From Maribacter sp. 4G9 (lineage in GTDB: Bacteria > Bacteroidota > Bacteroidia > Flavobacteriales > Flavobacteriaceae): a stretch of 58,832 bases of DNA. A model generated the notes under the pieces. That model made no database searches, was not told where the DNA came from, and was given only the letters and a program-made list of their open reading frames with translations. Made by a program: the position numbers and the translations under genes. The stretch is taken from positions 1 through 58,832 of the forward strand of contig NZ_MDGL01000098.1 in assembly GCF_002742265.1 (NCBI RefSeq). Direction: 5' to 3'. Positions 17,303 through 25,442 of this stretch are shown piece after piece (the first letter of the stretch is position 1; each line of letters begins with the position of its first letter).

Positions 17303-18553
17303 TTAGAAATCAGAAGTATATACAACTTCATTTCCCTTTTTAAAAACCAAATTTTTAACCGAACCAGCTCCTTCGAATTGAATTGTAATCCCTTTAATCT
17401 TTAGAGCAGGTTGAGGTACCATCACTTGATAGACGGAGTTTCCATTGATTAACATTTCAAGTTGTTGATTCCTTGAAATACACTGTAATTCAACATATTC
17501 CGTAAAATCAACCCCAAAGCCTGAAAGATCATTTTTTTTACCATCCAAGAATTCTTCAAAGGTCATTAAAGTCAATTCGGAGATACATCCTTTTTTGGAT
17601 AAGGGAATGCCAATTGCCCCTCCATCATATAAAATATAGACCACTGCTCTCTGACATGCACCGCTTAACCCTTCTTTAAAATCATTTTTAATGGATGTGA
17701 TCATTTCAAAATTATCTGTATACAATTCTCCAAAATCTTTTACCTGATAAAGACCGACGACTACTTGAGCAGTTCTTGGATCTAGATTATGGGACCACAC
17801 AGTTTCGGGATGGATGGCAATTGTATTCTCTTTTAGGATGTCCGATTTGTTCAAATAAATAGGGCGAGTTTCCTGCTCGATCATACCCAACCAACCATCA
17901 GTTGGTATAAAAACATCATTTTCTTTTACAATGGAATCATCTATTACCAATTTTGATTTGAAAAAACCGGGGTGGTAGTAGATGCTGGTCGCAACACTAT
18001 CATCCTTGTTAATGGTGATTCGCTTCGTTTCGTCCCAATATTGTTGTATCTCGATTTTTGAATTTTCGCCTGCGGCTCTGGCATCATAATCAAAAACGAC
18101 CGAATTGGGAATTCCAATGCTTACCGATCTACTTTCAAAAACAAAATCATCGGGATCATAGGCTTTCTCTTTTTGCCTAATGATTAAAAGGATTGCCAAA
18201 CCTATGACCAATAACAAAATGGGTGAGCCATATTTTATCAGATTGCCCTTATTTGTTTTTACTACTTCCTGAGGCTTAACGGAATTGTTACTATTAAGAA
18301 AAGTTCTCCAATCCTTAAATCCGACATACTTGGCCAAGGCATTTAACGTGGTACTATTCGGCTTGGAATCATAATAGACCTTTCCGCTTAGTCTTTTCAG
18401 TGTCGATACACTCAATAATGTTCCGGTAGATTGCTGAATGGCCTCGCTAAGGATTCTAAAATCATCGGTATTCCACGATTTAAGCAATCCTCTATCGAGC
18501 TTTCTCTCAATAAGCTCAAAACAATGGACGATATTTTCTTTAAACTCCTTCAT
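17303..18553 (-). CDS. Membrane-anchored putative regulator with N-terminal HTH-like domain
   Basis: This 416-residue protein starts with a cytoplasmic region (about 1-85) that looks like a helix-turn-helix/SAP-type DNA-binding domain (FRILSEAIQQSTGTLLSVST, then LNALAKYVGFKDWRTFL). A single membrane segment follows at about 109-126. The remaining 290 residues are extracytoplasmic, rich in beta strand, ending in a LamG/concanavalin-like module (VKNLVFKKGNEVVYTSDF). The layout resembles one-piece transmembrane sensors. It sits just upstream of the permease operon and divergent from the secreted protein gene at 18681, so it may control both. I recognise the N-terminal domain only from recurrent flavobacterial proteins of unknown function. 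Confidence 0.6.
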   Translation of the reverse strand: MKEFKENIVHCFELIERKLDRGLLKSWNTDDFRILSEAIQQSTGTLLSVSTLKRLSGKVYYDSKPNSTTLNALAKYVGFKDWRTFLNSNNSVKPQEVVKTNKGNLIKYGSPILLLVIGLAILLIIRQKEKAYDPDDFVFESRSVSIGIPNSVVFDYDARAAGENSKIEIQQYWDETKRITINKDDSVATSIYYHPGFFKSKLVIDDSIVKENDVFIPTDGWLGMIEQETRPIYLNKSDILKENTIAIHPETVWSHNLDPRTAQVVVGLYQVKDFGELYTDNFEMITSIKNDFKEGLSGACQRAVVYILYDGGAIGIPLSKKGCISELTLMTFEEFLDGKKNDLSGFGVDFTEYVELQCISRNQQLEMLINGNSVYQVMVPQPALKIKGITIQFEGAGSVKNLVFKKGNEVVYTSDF

Positions 18554-18572
18554 CTATGCGGTATTGGCAGGC

Positions 18573-18598
18573 GTGAACAAACATGAACGGACATGAAC
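18573..18598. promoter_or_regulatory. Three TGAAC repeats at exact 10-bp spacing
   Basis: The hexamers GTGAAC, ATGAAC and ATGAAC start at 18573, 18583 and 18593; the last two are within ACATGAAC. One copy per helical turn puts all of them on the same DNA face, as expected for a cooperatively bound regulator. They lie in the divergent region between the putative membrane-anchored regulator (18553, leftward) and the secreted protein gene (18681, rightward). The function is inferred. Confidence 0.5.
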
Positions 18599-18630
18599 AT
18601 CCTATTTCTTAGAGGTTATAAAAACAGTCC

Positions 18631-18638
18631 TAATTTTG
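18631..18638 (+). promoter_or_regulatory. Flavobacterial -7 promoter box
   Basis: TAATTTTG is an exact match to the Bacteroidota -7 consensus TAnnTTTG and lies 43 bp before the start codon at 18681. The matching -33 box is weak. The three phased TGAAC repeats lie 33-58 bp upstream, a suitable place for an activator. Confidence 0.5.
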
Positions 18639-18680
18639 AATGTTCGTTAATCAAATCTAATTAAAAAGTAAATTTTTATC

Positions 18681-20048
18681 ATGAAAACCAGTATTTATAA
18701 GTTTTTAATCGTCGGCATGGGGTCTATTCAGTTCTTAAGTGCTCAGGAAAGTCAAAAAACCCAAAAACGCCAAGAATTTCCTTTTACCCATCAGAACTGG
18801 AAAATTGAAAATGCTGATGGATCGCAGGGAGAAATTAAGATCGTTACTTTTAAGAACAAATCCGGGATAAAGCTAGAGCCCAACCAAAAAGTACTTTTAA
18901 AAAATAAAGAATTTAAGAACTTTATTCTTGAATTTTATTGCAATGGACTGTCCGGTCCCGGACTCGGATTTAGGGTGCAAGACAGGAACAGTTATGAATA
19001 CCTTTATCTCAGACTGGGTCTGAGCGGTAAAAAAGATGCCTTGCAGTATATTCCGATATACAATGGGAGCCTACCTTGGCAATTGTACAATTACCCAAAA
19101 TACGAGGGGAAAGCTGTATTTCCGCGGGAAAAGGTGGCCACTTTGCCAATTGACTTGAAAAGCGAACTTATCCAAGGAAAGGCAGGCAATGAATTGAGAA
19201 GTTTTTTATTGGAGAAGGGTTTTTCATTTTCACAAGAATCGGAAATAGCCCTTAGCGATGACATAAACTATATTTATGATCCTAATGAGGCAAAAGCACT
19301 CCTTTTTGAGGAAGTCGATGACGATATCGTGTTTCTAGATCCCCGAACCTGGATTCATGTAAAGGTCGAGGTTAAAGGGGATACAGCATCATTTTACATC
19401 GACGATGTAAAAACGCCGGCGTTGGTTGTGGAGAATTTAAAGCGTGACGCAATGGTTGGCGGTATTAGCCTGATAGGCGATGGTGCGGAGGTCTATTTTG
19501 CGGATGTATCCATTAAGGAAATAAGAAGTGGTCGAAAAACTGAAGAGTACGTCGCTAAAGAAAAGCTTCCATCCGAATATTTGACCAAATGGAATGTTTC
19601 TGAAATGTTTGCCAAAGACTCAGTTAATTTTGTGTCGCAAGTTGATTCGCTAATTCAGTATGAAGACAAATTTCGAGCGGTCGAAGCGGATTCGGACGGT
19701 TTAATAAATATCAGCCGATTCTACGATGACATGACTAAGACAGTAGTGTTGACTTGCAATTTGATTTCGGATGCTGATAAAACAGTTCAACTCTATTTTG
19801 ACTATGCCGACCATCTCGTGTTACTTTTAAATACGGAAGTCCTTTTTGATAAAGGAATGAATTTTCAACCACCACCAGAAAAAGGAGAAGAGGGACGCGT
19901 ATTCGTAAATGATGAAAGCGTAGAGCTTAGTCTTAAAAAAGGAACAAATCGATTAACTTTTATGCTTTCTGCCGACAATCGTCAAAAATTTAATTGGGGG
20001 TTTGTTGCCAAACTAGAGGAGAATTTGGAAGGTATAGTCGTAGAATAA
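18681..20048 (+). CDS. Secreted two-domain beta-sandwich protein
   Basis: This 455-residue protein has a signal peptide (to about residue 22, FLSAQ). Residues 30-285 look like a LamG/concanavalin-type fold related to DUF1080-like domains (LEFYCNGLSGPGLGFRVQDRN, WIHVKVEVKGDTASFYIDD, VGGISLIGDGAEVYFADVSIKEI). The C-terminal 150 residues resemble a jelly-roll carbohydrate-binding module (LYFDYADHLVLLLNTEVLFDK, LKKGTNRLTFMLSADN). No catalytic motif is evident, so binding of a glycan or cell-surface component is more likely than hydrolysis. It is divergent from the gene at 17303, whose outer domain also ends in a LamG-like module. Confidence 0.6.
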   Translation: MKTSIYKFLIVGMGSIQFLSAQESQKTQKRQEFPFTHQNWKIENADGSQGEIKIVTFKNKSGIKLEPNQKVLLKNKEFKNFILEFYCNGLSGPGLGFRVQDRNSYEYLYLRLGLSGKKDALQYIPIYNGSLPWQLYNYPKYEGKAVFPREKVATLPIDLKSELIQGKAGNELRSFLLEKGFSFSQESEIALSDDINYIYDPNEAKALLFEEVDDDIVFLDPRTWIHVKVEVKGDTASFYIDDVKTPALVVENLKRDAMVGGISLIGDGAEVYFADVSIKEIRSGRKTEEYVAKEKLPSEYLTKWNVSEMFAKDSVNFVSQVDSLIQYEDKFRAVEADSDGLINISRFYDDMTKTVVLTCNLISDADKTVQLYFDYADHLVLLLNTEVLFDKGMNFQPPPEKGEEGRVFVNDESVELSLKKGTNRLTFMLSADNRQKFNWGFVAKLEENLEGIVVE

Positions 20049-20132
20049 TACTATTGATTGAAACATCTTGATATAATTTAAGTCCTCCTTATTTAGCCTA
20101 CTGCGTAATTGGTATTGTTAACTTTTTACCTA

Positions 20133-20285
20133 CCCCTGCGGCAGTTGGAAAAGCCCTTCGACTCCAAGACTTCCCGAGCGGTCACGCTACGCTGGTCCGC
20201 ACTCGGTCGTCTTTCCATCACCGGTTTTCCAACAGCCTCGGAGCCGCGTATAAAAGCAAGGAGGGCGAAAAAGCCCTCCTTCCAT
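20133..20285. repeat. GC-rich structured intergenic island
   Basis: The 333 bp between 20048 and 20382 hold no credible gene. They contain a GC-rich block unlike its AT-rich surroundings, with nested inverted repeats: outer arms GTTGGAAAA (20144-20152) and TTTTCCAAC (20225-20233), and inner arms CCGAG (20174-20178) and CTCGG (20202-20206). A terminator-like hairpin follows. The block starts with CCCCTGCGG (20133-20141), which is also present in a similar GC-rich block at 33681. I recognise no RNA family. A mobile palindromic repeat or a structured RNA are both possible. Confidence 0.5.
20258..20281 (+). terminator. Strong hairpin, terminator-like
   Basis: AAGGAGGGC (20258-20266) pairs perfectly with GCCCTCCTT (20273-20281) around the loop GAAAAA. 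A run of A precedes it, giving a short U tract on the minus strand, but there is no clear U tract on the plus strand. It probably insulates the gene ending at 20048 from the lipoprotein gene. Confidence 0.5.
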
Positions 20286-20348
20286 TTATCTTGCCAACAC
20301 GCAATTTATTCCCTTATTTCTTGTTTAAATTATTGGTGTTCAAAATTT

Positions 20349-20356
20349 TATATTTG
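20349..20356 (+). promoter_or_regulatory. Flavobacterial -7 promoter box
   Basis: TATATTTG matches TAnnTTTG exactly and lies 25 bp before the lipoprotein start at 20382. A TATTGG about 20 bp upstream could serve as a degenerate -33 element. Confidence 0.5.
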
Positions 20357-20381
20357 TAAAAAGTACTAAATCACAATTTCA

Positions 20382-20867
20382 ATGAAACTAAATGCTATCA
20401 TTTTACTGGTTTTTCCTATGCTGCTACTTTCATCATGTAAAAATGACGATGATGCGGTTGCCGAGTCAGATAGGAGCCAAGCATTATTGGGGCAATGGGA
20501 ATATACAGCCATTATGACCGATAAAGCTGTGGACATCAATGGCGATGGAACAGTCAATATTGACCTTTTTAACACTCAAGAAATTCGACAATGCCTCAAG
20601 GATAACCTTACTTTTTTTACTGAGATGGGCGAAATGGGAAAAGGTGCTTATGCCATCAATGAAAATGGACTTGCCTGTGATGAGCAAGATCCTTTCTCAA
20701 CCATTGAGGAGGATAGCTACGAGCTTAAAAATAACTCAACCATTGAGTTCGAAATCCGAAATGAAATGCGAATTCAAGAACTGACGAAAACTAGACTGGT
20801 CGTTGAAACGAATGATAATTTAGGAGATGAAGATGTTATCGTAACGATTACATTTAAAAAAAGCTAA
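20382..20867 (+). CDS. Lipocalin-like lipoprotein
   Basis: This 161-residue lipoprotein has a hydrophobic signal and a lipobox LLSSC with the acylated cysteine at position 19, followed by KNDDD. The mature part begins with LLGQWEYTAI, the typical first strand of flavobacterial lipocalin-like (LGxW) domains, and includes an acidic loop DINGDGTVNID that could bind calcium. It probably sits in the outer or inner membrane facing the periplasm. It is convergent with traQ (13 bp between stops) and its role in the element is unknown. Confidence 0.75.
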   Translation: MKLNAIILLVFPMLLLSSCKNDDDAVAESDRSQALLGQWEYTAIMTDKAVDINGDGTVNIDLFNTQEIRQCLKDNLTFFTEMGEMGKGAYAINENGLACDEQDPFSTIEEDSYELKNNSTIEFEIRNEMRIQELTKTRLVVETNDNLGDEDVIVTITFKKS

Positions 20868-20880
20868 CAACTAGAAAAAC

Positions 20881-23800
20881 CTAAACTCTGATAATATTTC
20901 CAGTAACTTTTTCACTCCATTGCCCATTGGTATCCATAACCCTGACTTCATAAGGCTGGTCTTGATATCTAAGCTTTCCCTCGCTTGGTTCTTCCTCTAA
21001 TTCAAAATATCTATCAACCCCAGTTCCTTTCGCATCGTTATAATTGAACAATTTTGTGTCCCATCTACTTTCGAATCGGTTATAGATTCTGATTTCAACT
21101 TGCTGAAGTGTAGCACCATTGTATGCTTCTGAACAATTCGTGTCAAAACAAGTGTAAACAAGTACTACGTAGTCGCAGCCATTAAGACCTCCGCAATTGA
21201 TATTGTGTTTTTCGCCTTTGGCCGCAACCTTGGGCTTTTTGAACATTATTATAGATTCGCTTAATGTTTGGGATATGCCAGTTGAATTTTCAACCCTGAA
21301 ATTGATAGTAAAATTTTCATCGGTTTCTGGGAAAAATTGCATTGGAGTCGAACCATAGTCTAAAGGAAGAATATCGCCTTCCCGATAAATCCTGCTCTTG
21401 TAGTAGATATACCCTGCACTTGCGCCGGTAAAAGTAAAGGTCATTTCATAGGCTACATTGGTATTATGACCCGTACTGGCATTAGTAACGGCTGTTAAAG
21501 TAAAAGGCTGTCCTTCATATTTGTCCTCAGAAGATTGACTGATATTGAAGTCGAAGAACTCTTCATATTTATCATATTGAATATTTACATCCGCCGTTTT
21601 TTCGACATCCGACGAAGAACGCACGGTAAATTCAATATTATGGTTTGATTCGGATATTCCAGTATATTTTCCCTGAAAGGTACCTATAGGAACATTAAAA
21701 CTCTCCCCGGCTGCATAAGTGGTTCCCTGATATTCAAAAATACCATTACTGCCTCCTGAGGAATAATACATAACATAGGTATCTCCGCCGATTCCCAATT
21801 CCGATATATTGAAATTGATGTCTATCGTATCTCCAGTATTGGCCTGAGATTGAGAGCCGTTAGCAGTGAAATTGTAATTCTTAGGCTCAACATTTACAGA
21901 AATAGCAACAGTCTTTTCAAGTCCCGTATCGTTTTGCACGTAGAAAGTCAAATTTATATTGCTCTCATCGGTTCCCTCTAGACTCCAGTTGAAATTTCCT
22001 TTGGGAACGTCATAAATATTGCCTGCGCTAACCTCGATTCCATTCTCATTTTTGATAAGGGCGTTACCGTTCAAACTATAACGCATAGTATAGTCGGAAG
22101 AACCGATACTTTCAGAGATATTGAAATTCAGGGAAGTTATCTCGCCAACGGAAATATCCGATTTTTGACTTCCGCCGGTAAATAGAAAATCTATCTGATT
22201 ATAGTTTATGGTCGTGTTAGCCGTATGGGTCACATTGGCACTGGACTCCACGCTCAGTACTATATCGTGCTGACCCGCTTCTGTTCCTGTATAGACGACA
22301 TTGTTATTATTGGGGCTTAGCTGGAATTTCTCCCCGGGGCCGTACTCCGTACCATTGACCCTAAGCGAACTGTTTCTTCCAGATGAATAGAAAGCCTCGT
22401 AGCTATCGTTAGTTCCCTCCGGAATTTCATCGATATCGATAATTACGTTTACTGGGATATTCGCAAATTCAGATGTTTTTGAAGGTGTAATACTGACCGT
22501 GAAATCATTCTGTTTGGTCTCCAAATCGATTAAAACAGGGCCAACTTCCTGACCATAATTGTCCGTAACGATGAACGAAACTTGATGTGAACCTAGACTT
22601 TCGGGATAATAAAAAAGCGCAAAATTGCCTAGTTCAACCGGATACTCAGTTGAATTCTGTAAGGTGTTGCCGTTAATACCTGCTATTCTTCCATTTCCTT
22701 CCAAAATCTCATAGGATATATTGTAATCGATGTTCTCGGTATTACCGTTGGATTTGATATTGAAATTGAATTGAGTACGTTCGTTCACAAAAACGGAATT
22801 GCTCTCCGAATTACCGGAAAACGTAAACGGAATGTTAGCGACTTCAATCTCGACGCTATCCTGTTTTATTTGACCGTTGGAATCACGTATGTCAAAAAAT
22901 ATTTTCCGCTTGCCCAACTCGGTACTGGTAAACGTATAATTATAGGAGTTTGGTACAATAGTTCTATATTGGCCAGGTTCCATGACCCCGCCGTTGTGGT
23001 CCCTGACTGTTCCCGCACCATCGCTTGTTGACGAAAAGGAGTGCGATATTTCATATTTCACCTCGGAATCTTCGTCTTGAGTTTTTAAATCGATAGCAAT
23101 GGCCAAATTGGTATCCAATTCTACTTGGGTCGATGATGCCGTGGAATTGATGGTAAAATCCAAGTTAAGTACATTCAAGAGCAATTCTTCGATCAAAGTC
23201 GCTCCATCGGGAGCTTTGGCCGTTACGGTAAGTTTATGCTCTCCTAAAGTTTCAGGGAGGTATTCAAGTTCGGAAATACCTTTGGGCAAGGAGAACGGTT
23301 TTCCCGCATCAAATAACTCGTTGCCTAAATATAACTTTCCGGTACCATTTTCTATTTGATAGGTAACTTCAAAGTCCCCTTTGTTGTCAGGGTCTTCGGT
23401 TTCCTTATCCCTCAACAGCGTTGCACTCACGGGGTTTTTGGAATTGATAATAAAGTCATTGACCCCTTTGTTGAGCAAAAAGCTAAAGCTGGCATATTTT
23501 GCATTGTAGGTTAACGCCAGTTCTTTCTGGTTTTTATTGGAGTCCCATGCCAAAAACTTCACTTTATGTGATCCTGTATCAATGGCCACATAATTATAGT
23601 TCCAATTACGGTCGGTAATGTTCAAGGTGTCATTTGCACGAATGGTATCGCCTTCCATATTCAAAAAATATCCCTTGCTATTGGTAGTCGCATACTTCAT
23701 AAAATAAGTGACGGTAGTAATTTCCTTTTCGGGAACCAAAGAAAATGAAGTACGAGTACTTTCGAACAAAAAGCTTTCTTCCGCATTTTCGCCTGTAAAG

Positions 23801-23919
23801 CTAAAATCGAAATCATCCAGAATCACGTCTTCAAAATCTTTACTGCAAGCCAGTATAAGAACGAAGAACGCGAGGACGAATGCAATCGAAAATCGGGTTT
23901 GTCGTGTTAATTTTTTCAT
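20881..23919 (-). CDS. traQ: Giant TraQ-like conjugation lipoprotein with eight repeats
   Basis: This is a 1012-residue predicted lipoprotein (lipobox ILAC, cysteine at about 25). The mature part holds eight repeats of about 100 residues that each resemble the single domain of Bacteroides TraQ (DUF3872). Each repeat has an FxFxxxG-type first strand, a middle YxISYE/YxMYYS strand, a small-residue turn with a G-x-x-F/Y loop, and a final strand such as GSHQVSFIVTDNYGQ. The C-terminal 130 residues form a different module with clustered cysteines (INCGGLNGC, TCFDTNCSE). Classical TraQ is about 140 residues long. It is the last gene of the tra operon, 11 bp after traO, which supports the TraQ assignment. 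The start is ATG 23919; TTG 23925 is an alternative. Confidence 0.75.
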   Translation of the reverse strand: MKKLTRQTRFSIAFVLAFFVLILACSKDFEDVILDDFDFSFTGENAEESFLFESTRTSFSLVPEKEITTVTYFMKYATTNSKGYFLNMEGDTIRANDTLNITDRNWNYNYVAIDTGSHKVKFLAWDSNKNQKELALTYNAKYASFSFLLNKGVNDFIINSKNPVSATLLRDKETEDPDNKGDFEVTYQIENGTGKLYLGNELFDAGKPFSLPKGISELEYLPETLGEHKLTVTAKAPDGATLIEELLLNVLNLDFTINSTASSTQVELDTNLAIAIDLKTQDEDSEVKYEISHSFSSTSDGAGTVRDHNGGVMEPGQYRTIVPNSYNYTFTSTELGKRKIFFDIRDSNGQIKQDSVEIEVANIPFTFSGNSESNSVFVNERTQFNFNIKSNGNTENIDYNISYEILEGNGRIAGINGNTLQNSTEYPVELGNFALFYYPESLGSHQVSFIVTDNYGQEVGPVLIDLETKQNDFTVSITPSKTSEFANIPVNVIIDIDEIPEGTNDSYEAFYSSGRNSSLRVNGTEYGPGEKFQLSPNNNNVVYTGTEAGQHDIVLSVESSANVTHTANTTINYNQIDFLFTGGSQKSDISVGEITSLNFNISESIGSSDYTMRYSLNGNALIKNENGIEVSAGNIYDVPKGNFNWSLEGTDESNINLTFYVQNDTGLEKTVAISVNVEPKNYNFTANGSQSQANTGDTIDINFNISELGIGGDTYVMYYSSGGSNGIFEYQGTTYAAGESFNVPIGTFQGKYTGISESNHNIEFTVRSSSDVEKTADVNIQYDKYEEFFDFNISQSSEDKYEGQPFTLTAVTNASTGHNTNVAYEMTFTFTGASAGYIYYKSRIYREGDILPLDYGSTPMQFFPETDENFTINFRVENSTGISQTLSESIIMFKKPKVAAKGEKHNINCGGLNGCDYVVLVYTCFDTNCSEAYNGATLQQVEIRIYNRFESRWDTKLFNYNDAKGTGVDRYFELEEEPSEGKLRYQDQPYEVRVMDTNGQWSEKVTGNIIRV

Positions 23920-23930
23920 TTTCAAATGAT

Positions 23931-24470
23931 TTAAAACAGGAAATATCTAAGGCCCAATCCGGCATAGGGGTAGAATTGGCCAACATCACTATTAATATGA
24001 TAATATTCGTTTGCTTTTATTAAAAGGGAAAAGTCGTTGCTAAGCGTTATTTCTCCTTCAAGGCCGACGAACACGCCATAGATAAACTGGCTTTTTGCGT
24101 CGATAATCGCACCCGTTTCTAGAAGACTATTTCCGTTATTGATTACTTCATAACCGATTATACCTCCTCCGCCGACATTGATAGCGTATTTTTTAAAGTT
24201 CTTTTGTTCCCAAACCTTAATGAAATACCCAGGCTGCACCGTAAATATGTTATAGGGAATATCGAAGGACCCCTTATCCTCGGCAATGGCGGCAAATACA
24301 CTTAATTGTGCGTATCGATTTCGGTTCAGATGGTAGTTGTAAGTGGCCAAGATTCCAAAACCGTCTTCTGCATAACCGCCACTTAATCCTACTGAAGATG
24401 CATAATTTCCGCTCTGGGAATAGGCCAAAGTTGAAATGAAAACTACCAGTATTGTTATCTTGATTTTCAT
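23931..24470 (-). CDS. traO: TraO-like outer-membrane conjugation protein
   Basis: This 179-residue protein has a signal peptide (to about 18, LAYSQ), then an alternation of amphipathic beta strands with aromatic ends and a terminal aromatic residue (PYAGLGLRYFLF), as in small outer-membrane beta barrels. TraO of Bacteroidota conjugative transposons has this size and character. It lies 3 bp after traN and before traQ, the expected order. The exact role in the transfer channel is not known; it could be part of the outer-membrane complex. Confidence 0.8.
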   Translation of the reverse strand: MKIKITILVVFISTLAYSQSGNYASSVGLSGGYAEDGFGILATYNYHLNRNRYAQLSVFAAIAEDKGSFDIPYNIFTVQPGYFIKVWEQKNFKKYAINVGGGGIIGYEVINNGNSLLETGAIIDAKSQFIYGVFVGLEGEITLSNDFSLLIKANEYYHINSDVGQFYPYAGLGLRYFLF

Positions 24471-24473
24471 CTG

Positions 24474-25442
24474 TTAGAAGTGTATGGGGTTGTTAATGAT
24501 TTCGTGCCCGATTTTTAATGAAAGGTTGCGGTTGCCGGATTCTTCGTCCAATTCTACGACGACCTCTTTTTTCTCGTCCAAAGCAAATTTTTTGAATACG
24601 ATTACGAAGTGGTTTTCACTTTTACCGGCAACCGTTTTGGGCTGTTTGTAGACAAAGACCGGTTCCAGGCCCAGCTTTTGGTTACTACTGCTGTTTTTGT
24701 AGTTTGTGGCCATTTGGTGTTTGATGAAATTGATATCCAAATCCAATCCCTCTTTGTTCTCGATCCGGTACTGAAAATAGAGTTCATCTTCATTGTAATA
24801 CACTCCTTTCAACCAAAGGAATACATTATCCAATCTTGAAAAATACCTGCTGATTTTCGCTTTATCGAACTGCATATAATAACAGCGTAGACGATAGTAT
24901 TCCATTGGGTCTTTTATGTATAGTTCTTTGGTTGCCCTGTCTATGGAATTATCAGCCGATTTATCGGGAGACTTTTTGGTATTATAAGCTGTATTTATTT
25001 CTTCTTCTTTCAAAACATCCTTTTGCACGATAGGCATTGGAGTTTTTCTAACGGGATTTCCGTCAATATTTTTAATCGCCATTTCCGGAGCGATGTACCA
25101 TGTTGTCTTATCGGGAACCTCGACCAACTCAATCAGGAAATCATAAACGTTACCAGATTCCGTAATGACCAAATAGTTAGTTCTATTCTCTTTCTCAGGG
25201 GCAAGTTCATCATAGTATAGTTTTAATATTCTACCGCTATACTTGCCACCTTCGGTTCTCGGTAAGTCAACGATAAAACCAAAATCATTTCCAATACTGC
25301 TTTCCGAGATATTCTCTGGAAAAATCAGAATGGTTTTGTAATCCTTTGATATTTGTAGCGTATCACTAAACTTTTGTCCACATAACGAGAATGCGGAAAC
25401 TAGAAATGAAAAGTACAATAGATTCCTTGTCATCATATTCAT
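24474..25442 (-). CDS. traN: TraN conjugation protein (VirB9-like, DUF4138)
   Basis: This 322-residue exported protein has an N-terminal signal (ending SLCGQ). An N-terminal beta domain (LQISKDYKTILIFPENI) and a C-terminal domain (LYFQYRIENKEGLDLDINFI, then NHFVIVFKKFALDEKKEVVVELDEESGNR) fit the TraN/DUF4138 family, the counterpart of VirB9 in the Bacteroidota type IV secretion channel. The start codon overlaps the traM stop (ATGA), showing translational coupling. The linker at about 150-170 is lysine- and serine-rich. Confidence 0.87.
   Translation of the reverse strand: MNMMTRNLLYFSFLVSAFSLCGQKFSDTLQISKDYKTILIFPENISESSIGNDFGFIVDLPRTEGGKYSGRILKLYYDELAPEKENRTNYLVITESGNVYDFLIELVEVPDKTTWYIAPEMAIKNIDGNPVRKTPMPIVQKDVLKEEEINTAYNTKKSPDKSADNSIDRATKELYIKDPMEYYRLRCYYMQFDKAKISRYFSRLDNVFLWLKGVYYNEDELYFQYRIENKEGLDLDINFIKHQMATNYKNSSSNQKLGLEPVFVYKQPKTVAGKSENHFVIVFKKFALDEKKEVVVELDEESGNRNLSLKIGHEIINNPIHF

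Noticed and set aside
20109..20369. An 86-codon frame in the GC-rich island
   Set aside because: It runs through the nested inverted repeats and the hairpin; the sequence is proline-, serine- and arginine-rich without recognisable structure, as expected for noncoding GC-rich DNA.
20881..23919. Adhesin or cadherin-like surface protein instead of TraQ
   Set aside because: The repeats resemble generic beta-sandwich domains, but the position right after traO and TraQ-like strand patterns make the TraQ reading better; the adhesin reading is kept only as a possible function.
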